Made by a program: the position numbers and the translations under genes
Source: Haemaphysalis longicornis
Taxonomy: Eukaryota; Arthropoda; Arachnida; Ixodida; Ixodidae
Direction of reading: 5' to 3'
NCBI GenBank assembly: GCA_013339765.2
Contig: CM023449.1
Span: forward strand, 33,021,622 to 33,085,621
DNA length: 64,000 nt
Part shown: piece after piece, positions 23,201 through 35,200 of the stretch
Layout: each line of letters starts with the position of its first letter
How positions within the stretch are numbered: position 1 is the stretch's first letter
The notes under the pieces: generated by a model
Seen by the model: the letters and a program-made list of their open reading frames with translations, nothing else
The model's database searches: none
Told to the model about the DNA's origin: nothing

Positions 23201-26200
23201 CAACCTTCAAAAATTGCCAACTGACCCAGCAAAGCTGCACTACTCTACTGCAGCAAGCACTGCGTCTGATTAGCAAGAGCTATACCAGCTGGTCGGAAGA
23301 ACCGGGTTACCTTCAGCTCGCCCAAGTCCATCAGCTTCTCCTTCAGCGCCGCATTTTCAGAGGCCAAGGCATCTGCACGGAAGTGAAACCGCACCGTGCG
23401 CTACTATACACCTGATTTACCAAGTTCATCCTTCAAATAATTTTGCTGGGCATTCTTGCCAGTCCAAGTGACAAACAATGAGAGAAGCTCAACCCCCTCC
23501 CCCAGAAAGCACTGCTGTAGGGCAAAGGGCACCTATCGAGCATGATTGCTTGCAGGTAGCTGCTAGCTCAATAAAAAAATCACCCCTCTCGCTTGTGCCT
23601 GGGTCATGCCTGTTTCCTGGGCTACCCAAACACAACTGAGGGGCACTAGTGCTTATATTTTCGTATGTATATGCAAACAAATTTTGCACTTACAGAGCTC
23701 GTATTTGCAGTATTATTCTATAAAGGCCGTACGTTCAAATTGTATATTTCAGAATTTTTTTGTGTACCCTGTGCAAAGTAGCATAGATGTTTTCATCAAT
23801 TTTGTTTTCTACTTGTTACTTTTTTGTTTCGATAATTTTTTGATAAAATTCGTGATAAATCTGTCGTATGAAATTATTACTGCTCGAAAGACCTATCCTT
23901 CCTCTATCATTTCATACCTTACACTTTAGCATCAATCATTTTCTGTGGCAGGAAAAAAACATTTCCTGGACTGCCCAAAAACAACCCATTTTCCCACGGT
24001 CCCGAAAGTGTTAAGGAGCGTCGGACAAGGATGTTTTTGCCTTTACCTTTCTCGGCACTCAGCGCCCCAGCCTTGTCCTCAGCAAGCCTTTCCCTGCAAG
24101 GAAATAGAACAAAATGAAAACACGTTGCTGGCCCTCAGCGACGACAAATCTACAGCGGGCGCCGAGAGGTGCAAACAGGGAACAGTGCCAACTCTACGGG
24201 GCTGGTAAAAATGCAACTTAATTTTGAGGATAAGCATAAATAAGGCGCAAGTGAACACTTTCTGACGATATTTACACGCTCACAGCTGTTGCGAATACTC
24301 TTAAGCCTGCGGGAAGGCTCATATCTATGCAGCAAACATGAGATGAAAAACAACACAAGCTCCTGATAGAAAGAAAAAATTGTGCACAAATTCAGAGAAT
24401 TATCTGCTAATGTGTAGCATTCTTATGCCGCCTGTCTTGAGTGTGAGTTTTTTCCAGCCAAATGTTTTGTTTTTCTTTCTAAATCCTGTCCGGCCAATTA
24501 TCCCCAAATATGCTATTATAAAGACAACAGGTGAAACTGTCGCGAAATCTTCATTATTGTGGGAATGCAGGGCATAACACGGTTTGCCATTTTCCACAAT
24601 TATTTTAAATTTTTCGTACTTCTTAGTTTTTTTTTATTTTTGTTCTACCAATTATGTCTATTTACGCTATTATAACGATTACAGGTGGAACTTCCGCAAA
24701 ATCTCCGTTATCGTGGAAATTTCATGCATCATACATTTTGCCACTTTCCGTAGTTTTTCAATTTTTTTAGTTTTTAGTTTTTCAAGATTTTTTCCTAACA
24801 GTTATCTCCGTTTATGTTATCACAAAAATTACCTTCGGAACTTTCGCGAAATCTGCATTATTGTGAAAATGCAGGGCATCACACGGTTTGCCATTTTCAC
24901 TTATTATTTTATAGTTTTCTTATATTTTTTTTAGTTTTCTAAATTTCGTTCTACCAGTGATGTTCATTTCCACTATTATAACGATTAACAGGTGGACCTT
25001 ATGCGAAATCTGCATTATTATGGATATACCATGCAGTATACATTCTGACATTTTCCCAACTTCTTATTAATATTTTCTTATTTTTAATTCTTCAAAATTT
25101 CGTCCAACCAATTATCTCCATTTACTTTATTACGATTACATTTGGAACTTTTCCGAAATCCGCATATTACTGTGGAAATGCCGGGAGTTACACGGTGCGC
25201 TATTTTTTCGTAATTTTTAAATATTTTTCTTTTTTTATTACCTATTTTTTCAATATTTCGTGCGACCAGTCATCCCCATTTACGCCACTACAGCGATTAC
25301 CGGTGGAGCTTCCGCGATATCTGGATTTTTGTGGAAATGCAGGGCGTTACACTGGTCCTGGCTGTGGGAGTACTCGGCAAATAATGCTACGCATGAATAT
25401 ACGAAAAAGCCCCTCGCCTCTCGCGCAGGGAGTGGCAGTCCTCGGAGAGCCTGCCAACTGCTGCACGGACAGCTTCAGCAAGGGCCACCGCCGACACGCC
25501 CTCCAGGTCAGAAATGCCGCACAGGTCGCTGGCAAGCACTCGCAGGTGAACGACAAGCTGCTCCTTTTCGTCCTGAAAAGAAAAAAAAAAAAACAAAGCT
25601 GTATGCGGGGCTCAGACATTCAGACGAACACCGGCAAGCTCCCAGCTGTACACACACTCAGAGTTCCCAGGGCATCACACTGCTAAAAACGTGCAACACC
25701 TTCAACCACTTGCACGAAAGGTGAAAAATGACGTGGCATACACCCAATTATAAACACGCATGCCTGTTTCTAGTTCTGTGGCATACACCTAACGATAAGC
25801 ACGCATGTCTGTTTCTGGTTCTCTGAAGGTCTGGAATTGAGCTCCAGGAGAACTGGGGTCAATTTGAAAATACACTTTAATATTTCTTAAAAAAAAAAAA
25901 AAAAAAAAACAAGGATGGCAGCTCAAACAAAACTGACAGTCAAAAGGCACACTGTATCAAACTGAAGTGGTTTTTCGCAGCAACCTCAAAAGGAGGCATT
26001 GTTTTTCTCTCTCAAGTACCTCCAAACATTTTTATTCTGCGAGGGTTCCCTACTGAGCACATTCAGCACTGGAAAAATCCCTTTAAAAAGAAAGATTGTC
26101 TGCCTGCTCAGATATGCTTGTTTAGATCTGCCTGCCTAGATTTCCTGGAACCAATAAAGAGACGGTTAGAAGTTTTAAAAATAGAGTGCAATGCAAGCTC

Positions 26201-29200
26201 AGGCATGGCGAAGTTTCAACTGCCAAGCACGATTATGCACATCTGCTATTGAATCGGCATGCAACTTATGCCAAGTCCTGTCAGAACAGAAGGCACTGAA
26301 ATGAACCCCTCTGCCCACGAACCTTCTCCTCTCTCAGCTCACGCTCCAAGCCCTTCTTCTGCTCGAGCACCGCGCTGTGTTCTTCGGCCACAAACTCCAT
26401 CTTGCTCTGGCACCTGGCTGCAAGAGCAAGGCACAGCAAACGAAACTCGATGGTGGTGGGAAAGAGCAAGCGGAGGCCGTGGCAAGTCGTGCCAACAGCG
26501 CTTCCTAAAGGGACATAACCCGTGCCCTGCTTATTTGAACACACGTCGTTGAGAACAGACTGCTGAGCAAGGTTCCACAATGAGAAACATAGGCCGGAGG
26601 GAATTAGGATGCAGCAGGGGTTCTGACTCACCACAACTATTGTCATGTCAGGAAAAGCTGTAAAAAAAAATGACGCCGTTCCACTCAATGTGAAAGCTGT
26701 CGGAAGTGCAGAGCAGTGAATCGCCATAATGGGCTGTGGTGCCGTTATCTGCTCACTGCTACCACCCAATGCAGTTCAAATTTCCTGCCTTCACAGTGCT
26801 CGCGTGCCCCCTGCCTGAAACTGAGCCAGCGGGAGCTCAGTTCTTTTTGCGCTTGCTTTTCCTCCCGCACGTGCCGGCGTTGCACTGCCACTTTTTTTCC
26901 CTTAGTAAAAACCAGCCCATCCAGCGTTCCTAACAAAATGAACGCGGGTGCTGGCGGTTAATTAGGTATATTTTGCCTCAAATGTACCTACACTTTTCTT
27001 TGCACTAAACAACGGGGAGATCTAACTAAATGAACGCGGGTGCTGGCGGTTAATTAGGTATATTTTGCCTCAAATGTACCTGCACTTATCTTTGCGCCAA
27101 ACAACGGGGAGATGTATGACAAGCGCCCGCGGGTCGCTGGTTTCAAATGCCTATGAATATATAAACCGCTTCGCTTTTCAAGCCTCTGTGGGACACCGCG
27201 ACAACAGCCGCTACGGTGGAACGCTGTGGGCCACTACCTGGGTCCAGTAAGTGATCTACGACGACAAGGCGAGCCCCTGAAGTGCTCTGCACTTGAGCGG
27301 TTCACATAGTTGTGCTTCACATAACGTTGCGCCCAAACATCAAACCGTTACATTCCCCCTTACACAATCCTTGGCACACGTGCTTAATGGCTTCAGAGCT
27401 GATGGCCTCCAATGTGATTGGCACCAATCTCACATGAACCTTGAGAATAAAGTCTGACGCCTTATTATCTCACTAGGAGTGCACCTCGCAACTTCGGCAA
27501 CTAGTTCCGCCAGTACCGAATGCGTTCCTCAGACACCTCACGAGAACAGGGCTGCGATATTGCTTTCACTCTGGCAGATCCTTGCCACTTATGCCTTGAA
27601 CACATCTGTGAACTTCTGAGTTCCAGCCCTCATCCTGGAGTGCTAAAACGAAGAGCAAAGCGGCGGCATACACAGCTTGTAAGCAAGGGGCTCGCTCACG
27701 GAATCCGCGGCTCACTGCATCCACGCCACTGGGTGGCCCGAGTCGCCGTTCGCATTTTATCGAGACCTTGTTTCGGAGCTTCCGTCTCCCAAAATGTACT
27801 TCTACCAGGGGTGAGACAGCCCAAAGAGATTTGGGAGCAGTTTTCGGAGCAGCAAAATTTCCATTTTGGAGCAGAAGAATCTTGATTTGGAGCATTTAGG
27901 GACATTTATTACATCGTCTTGTGAGCTTAAAAAATCATAATTTTAGCAATTTGAAGGGTCAAGTACACATTCCAATCAGTTTTGAATACACAGAACACTG
28001 AAACAGCCTTACATGAAATAATTTTTTAAGAGTATCACAAAGTTCTAACTCACTACCTTCTTCCTAACTAGTGATATTGTGTTGCGGCTGTATGCAACAC
28101 TGACAACAAAACTGCCGTTAACATGATCAAATTTAAGGGATCTGCAATAGTGGCGTGTTTTTTTACCGTTTCAATGCTAAAATTATTATTTTTGTAATCC
28201 CAGGCTGCGTTGTATGAACGAGTCTAGTCACGACAGCAGTTGAGCAATTTCGAGCTAACGGTCGCATAGCCCAACCAGCCTACCCGTTGCAGTCCGTGGG
28301 GGGGTCACTAGCCCACCCCGTCCTGTTGCATACATTTTACCCTGAACGCGAGGGGGACCGCTGCCCATTCTGTAAAACAAACAGCGGCACACTCGCACAC
28401 ATACTGGCGGAGTGCACTAAACTCAAGGCCCCTATACCCCCCACCCTCCCTCCACCCCCCCTACCCCACTCCACGAGCGATGGGAGACCTTGCGGTCCAG
28501 CCCCGCCCTGCCGACCCAGCTCGCGCTGACGGCCAGGGGCCAGGAGCTGCTGGCCCAATACGGTTCCCGCGACCTGGGAATGGCGTCTGAAAACGCCTCG
28601 AGCTCAAATAAAGTTACTACTACTACTTCACCCCATGGTCTTTTGAGTAGCGTTACTGTTTAGCCACCTAGATTTTGGCATTAAATTTCACTTCGCATAC
28701 ATCAAGTGTTATTAGTCACGTGCTATGGCAACTATGCAGTCCTGCAGCCATTGGGCGCTGCCTGAACAGGTCGCGGCGCCACAGCACAGCCCGCAACTTT
28801 CGTGTCGACCGTTCCACCCCCGAGGCTCGCAATCTTGCTTCCAAGCACAGCAACACTTCAGCATTTTATAACACCACAGTGAGCCAAAAAAGTTCACTTC
28901 ACGAACCCGATTATAGATGCACGCACCGCGTTTCGCACTCCAGGACAAGCCACGCGGAAGTCTTAGGCCCCACATTTCAATGAACTTTTTTTCGAGCCGC
29001 GCAACTCCTTGTAATCTCGCATCAATCTCAAACCATAACCCCGGGTTAACGTCACTGTTCAGAGCCACAACTGATAGAATTAATAGACTGGAACCCAGCT
29101 GATTGCGTAAAATAAACCAGGGAAAATATCGGCGATGCGCACTGAGCGCGGAAGTAGGCAGTAGCAGCCGGATCAGGCGGTGGCCATGTTTGTAGCCACA

Positions 29201-32200
29201 GCGATTCCCAATCAGGAAGGCCGTTTCAGCGAACCCGGACGGAAAGCCAATCGTGTTTTAGAAGCTATCGTTTGCTTCATTTCAGTCTTTCTATTTCTGC
29301 CATTTCGGTGTTTGCAATTGACTGACAATAAAAGTGGTGACCAGGATGCGCGAGGCTTTCGTCCCCGCCGGAACTGACATGAGCATCAAAATCCGTGCCT
29401 TTCAGGCTCTTCTGGAGCAGTTTGGCGCAATTTTCGCAATTTTCATGCTTTTGGAGCAGCTTGGCGCAGGAAAATGGAATTGTATCAAAAAGGCGCAATA
29501 TGCGCAGCTGTCTCACCCCTGTTCTACAACCAAGATTCCGTGCCTAGTTGTCCATGAAATTTGGTCACATTGAAATTTGGGCAAACGGGACTTCGTTACA
29601 GAGAGGACGCAAAATAAATGGTGTGCATACACTTGAAGTTAAAAAAGAAATTACGTGGTGCGTTACATAGGGAGTTCGTTACATTGAAGTTCGTTACACC
29701 GAGGTTAGACTGTACAGTTGGACCCCTTTATAAGAGACACGTACCGGGGAGCAGTTTCTATCTCTTATATGAGATGTCTCTTGTAAGCAGGGAACCATGT
29801 TTTCTCTTACTAATCAGACCCTAGCTCAATGTGGGCACTGTATGACTAAAATAAGCTCAAAAGAATGCTACAGCATGTTTTAAAAAGATGCATTCTAATT
29901 TATGTTTGGCCCACAGAATTTATGAAGCAGTTCTGAATCTTTGTTTGCTTCATGACTGCATTTACACTGTTTCTTACAACCGCTTCTACAAGCTTTTTTT
30001 TTTCCTTCCTTGTTTGCGGAAGATGAAACGTAGATGTTGAGTTCACAAGCCTGATGAATAGCCAGAGCGCACAGCTTCTTCCGCTGTGTGCTCAGGCTAT
30101 TTATTACGCTTGCAGGATTCAACATCTGCGATGCTTCTTGATTGGGAGCTAAGCGAGTGGGAGAGCCCGCATGTGCGATCACCGAGAGCTCCATCCTATG
30201 GATGGCAGTAAGCTTCAACCACTTCTGTAAGTTGCATTTCCATTGGCAGGGCTTCTCATCGTCATTTCATAGCTGACTGAACCACTTTGTGTTTGCTGAA
30301 GTTACAATAAATAGCGACTGCAGGTATCTGTCATCCACCTGTGTTTCCAGAATGGAAGCAACTGCAATTAGTGACTGGTGGCACTGCATGTGAAGTTAAA
30401 ATGCATGTTACAAGCGAGATTATTGATTAAAGTTAAAGGATGGCTTGTCCCTTGTAACCAATCTCCTACATCCAATGTCTGTTACAAAAGAGGTCAATTT
30501 CATGGCAAAGATAGGGCAGCCAACCATGTCGGTGAATAGTGTCTCTTATACCCACCTGTCTCTTACATCCATGTCTCTTATAACGAGGTTCAACTGTATA
30601 CACAAAGCAAGAATCAAGAAATGACTAAAAGGAGCGCGAGAAATCTGCATGCAGAATATAGCTCTGTCATGTGGGTGTGGGCAATGGTGATAGCGGGATG
30701 TTGTGCCAGACTAAATTTGCATTCTGCCAAAGACTGCTATTTAAAATAAGGGGAGATATATGGACCCATTTGTGTGGGATGATGATGAATAAACTTTATT
30801 GGAGACCAGGTGCTGATGTTAGGGCACCCGCCCGGTGGGAGGCTTCCTTAGTCCGGGATGCTTTGGGCTATGCTGGCCATCCGTGCTCTCCCCACCAATC
30901 GTCGCTGGTGTGGAAGGTCGGAGCTGGTCAGCAGCTCCACCCACTGCTCATAAGTAGGGTTGGGGTTAGGGGTGAGGGAAGGGGATTGCTGGCACTCCCA
31001 TACAATGTGGTACAGGGTGCCTGGGTGGGGGCAGGAGTTGCATGTAGCAGGGTGTTATGTGGGTAGGAGTTTGTCTGTAGGCGCCGGAAAGTAGTAGCCT
31101 CATCGCGAGAGAGGTTCGGGTGGGGGAATGGGTATTTGCGACGCTCTTTGTGTGGGAGAAAAAAAAAAAAATGTCCGACATTCCAGTTTATACGGTACTA
31201 CTAAAACACACACACGAGATTTCTAAAACAACTTCCAAGGTTGCTTTCCAAACTGCAGATATAGACACCTAGAGCCATAAAAATTGCACCACCACAGCAG
31301 CCACCACTCTGCCCGAAAACATTGTAGAACAGCATGTTAACAAATTGAAGACACACCGTTATAAAAGACATGGATTATAATAATAAATGTTAGGCAATCA
31401 AAAAGTAAGCAAAAATAAGCACACAAATGACCTTTAAATCTTAGAACAAGTTAGCTTGTTGCAACACTAGCGTGCATTGGTTAATGCTGGCACCATTTCT
31501 GAGCTGAGATTGCAAGGTGACCCGCAGTGTTTAGAAAAAAAGTCAATGACATCTTTGAGAAGCAGCTTCCTCTGTTGGCACCACAAAGAATGAAACAGAG
31601 CTTAGCATGGCAGACGACCCGCTCAGACAGCAATGTAGCCATCTAAGAAGAAGACTGCAATGGCTCAAGTGATCCGCCAAGAAGGGCGCCACAGTACAGC
31701 TTACCGTTGTCTGCCTTGAGCTCTTCCAGTTGTTCTTGCAGGTCCTGAACCTGTCCAGTCAGGATCTGCTTACTGTTGTCGGCGTCCTCGTACAGCTGAG
31801 ACTGCAAAAGTTCACACGCACAATTTGTTGCACACTTCGAGCTTCAAGCTGCACGGACGCAACAAAGAGGAATTTCTAGTTTCAAAACAAAATGGAATGT
31901 CTGCTGATTGCTTTCTCGAGACACCTTAGAATTTCAATCAGTGATAACGCGAGAAGCCCGCTTGCTAACAGTGCAAAAAAAAAAAAAGGAAATTTTAAAC
32001 GCTGTCAGCACAACCTAAACGGGCAATGAAGAGAAAATACAACTTTAATTCGTAATAATTACTCGCCTTTATTTGATCCCAGCCTTTCGTAACTCACTGA
32101 GCTTCATTACAGCCACTAAAGATGCTTTTTAACCAAAAAAGCGCAAGAAATAAGGGGAAACTTTCAAATTTCACGCTACATGAGCATACTATGGGCCACC

Positions 32201-35200
32201 AACTAGAAAAGACGGTTACCACGTGTTAACTGCTTGTTAACATTGAAGTGATAAGACCAAACACATCTAGAGGCCCCACTACAACTGCCCAGTCCTGTTG
32301 CTGGGTGGGGGTTGAATAGACTATACCAGCTTGAATAGACTATAAATAATAAAAAAAACAACTGTGCAAGCTAGTGTATTAAAAAAAAAAAAAGACAGTC
32401 ACAGACTCACCACAAAATTGAGGTCTTAAAACACCTCTCACGTCTACCAGAAAAATAAGAAAAAAAAAGCTGGAGTGCGGTGTCTTAAGCCTGAATGTGC
32501 TGAACAAGTAGCCAGTGGTACCATATTTTTGCACATATAACCCACCCCTGTATATAATCCGCATCCTTACCTTCAGCCCGCCGGAAAAAAAAAAAAAAAG
32601 AACCCGCGTATTGCCTGCACATTTGATATAGGAAAAACTGCACCAAAGCTACTGCTCAAGCAACACATCACATACTATGTAGACTGAAAAAGCGAGTATT
32701 TAACAAGTAGAACACACTGATTGCAAGGCGAAAGTCACCCTTCCCTCATTGTCACTGCTCCCGCTAGAGCTGTAACTTGAGCCGCAGCCCTCACTGTTGT
32801 GCACGAGGTCATCTTCAGTTCCATCCATTCTGCCCGTGTTTGTTTTTTTCTTGTTTTCGTCCTTGTTTTTTCTTGCTTGTCCTTGTATGCTTTGCACAAT
32901 TGCTGCCATGGAGGGCTTAGTCAGTGCTACTGCGTAGGAGCTTCACGGCACAACGCGCATTGCCGGGAAGCTGCACTAAAGGAAAAACCCCGCGTATTAT
33001 CCGCACACCTACTTTGCCACTGAAGTTTTCGCATTTTCGGTGTGGCTTATACGCACGAAAATACGGTACTTTCTATATAGGGGGTACAATGCATCGCCGG
33101 AGCCCTCGACTGGCTCATCCTTTCCCCAAAGCACTTATATACATAGAGTCACGACATACCTTTTCCACCAGCTGCTCTCTGCAATCCCGCAGGTCTTCTT
33201 TGAGCTCAGCAATCCGGCTCTTCTGAATGGTTACTGAAAGTACACAGCCGGCACAAAGCAATTGAGGGCAACTCTTAGGACCTCCCACCTATGGCAACTC
33301 CGTGCTGTTTTACCAGGCACTAATACATTGATACACACTAAAAAAAAAATGAAGCTTTTCTAAATGTTGACTGGTTGACATCTTAGATGAACGAGTTACA
33401 CGACTTGCGTACATAAACAGCATCCACAAAAACTGGGATGCAGCGGAGTCTCTTCACTGTATTTGTCTCAGTTTCGTCACTTTTCAGTTTCGTCACTTTT
33501 TTCTTTTTGCGTGCACCTAAGGCTCTGTCTGTAGCAACGCTTCTCTTTTAGCTGAAGACACGTACCATCTCGGTTACAGCTTACAAGCCACAAAACGCAC
33601 TCAGTAAACTGCTGTGAGCCCTTTTGATATCGACGCACGTTCACCATTCAGCCTTCAAACAATTAGTAGGTACACATTAAGACTGTCAACTACGCAATTT
33701 AAAATTTTTTATTCTCTGGGCCTTGTTCAATCAAAATGCTTTGTTATGAGTTCGTTAAAAAATGGTATGGCCACTCCCACACCCAGTGGTTCAGCCTTGT
33801 GCATTAATTACTTGCGACATCAGTCCTGCAACACAATCCACAGCCAAGCTGCAATTTATTGCTTTAATCCCATTGAGAAAATATGAATTCATGCACCCCC
33901 CCCCCCTTCCCCTCCTAGTGTTACGTGCAAGGCATGGTTATTTCCTTGAGATTCTGTCTTGCCTTAGTAATGATAAATAATGCTGAAAATCATAATGCAC
34001 TGCCATACATTGGGCTGCTGCAGAAATTTTGTATGGGTTCTGTATATGCTGCCAGTATGCACACTCTCCAAGATAAAACCTTTATCACATCCATCACAAT
34101 CAGTTCCGTGACCAATTCCTTTTCAAGAAGAATCAACCCGAATTCTTCTTTATATAGATACAGAAATTATGTTTGCTACAGACAATCGTAGCACCACTGC
34201 AGTGTTCAGTACTATGAAAACCTGAAAGATTACATTGAATGTTTCATTGCAGAAAATCGAAATATGCCCAGCACAACAACATATAACATTGTCTTTTGTC
34301 ACTTCAGGGTATTGTACCGCCTGAAACCAGCCCTGCTCACACAAGCATCTAGTTGAACCTAACTTGAACAGCCTTGAAAAGAGGACTATGCCTACTACGA
34401 AATGGGAAATTAGAAATCAGTGTCTATTATTTAGGGCCCATACTGCAAAGTTCCCGGGAAATTCTGTCAGCCAACAAAACTTACTTTTGGCACAAAAGCC
34501 TGGAGAAAGCTGGCCGCCAGTTCCTTCTCAATCTCAACCATGCGGTCTGGAAGCCACTGCAAGTGTCCAACACATAAGCTCCCGCCAGTCACATCACGCA
34601 TGCAACAAATTTGATGGCCTTATCACACAGCCAGAGTTGGCGATACCCTGGATGGTAAACAAATCCGCATGGCATCATGCGTGGGATCTGCACTAAAGGC
34701 CCGTTCACTGCAAAACTGTATGCTTTTAACGCAGCCAAATGTTCCTTGTCTTGGTCGCACAATACACATGTGGGTCTTCCCAAAATTAAAACTGGTTACG
34801 CACTCGCCTTGGCTTGAAACAGAAGTTCAACAAAACACAAACATAAAAAAAGTTGACACATACCTCCGAAAAATCTTTAAAAAACTCTTACGAGGAATTC
34901 TCCTATAAGTGTGGAAGCACACCAGCTGCATCCACTGAACTTGCACCAAGACCTGCTATGCTGTTTTAAGTGGCTTATTTACAGTTGTGAGACTTTGTGA
35001 GACTTGTTCTCTATCTCTTTCGTTATCTCGCCTCTCTCCGACGCAGACTTTACCCAGACAGCACCGTCTTCACTGCAACACACCAAAGCAATGTGAGACA
35101 GCCAACTTAAGACTATGTCACCCTGGGTGGGCTTGACTGCTAAATGAGCCCTCCTAAACAGCTGCAGAGGCATTTCCCCAGGAGCAATAGAAGCAGCCTC

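Noticed and set aside
24425..25355. CRISPR-like array
   Set aside because: Eukaryotic context, diverged 155-bp units, and no short exact repeats with unique spacers.
26281..26769. 162-codon minus-strand open frame
   Set aside because: Only its last part (exon 8) is coding. The rest is intron read through in the same frame, with a clear AG acceptor marking the boundary.
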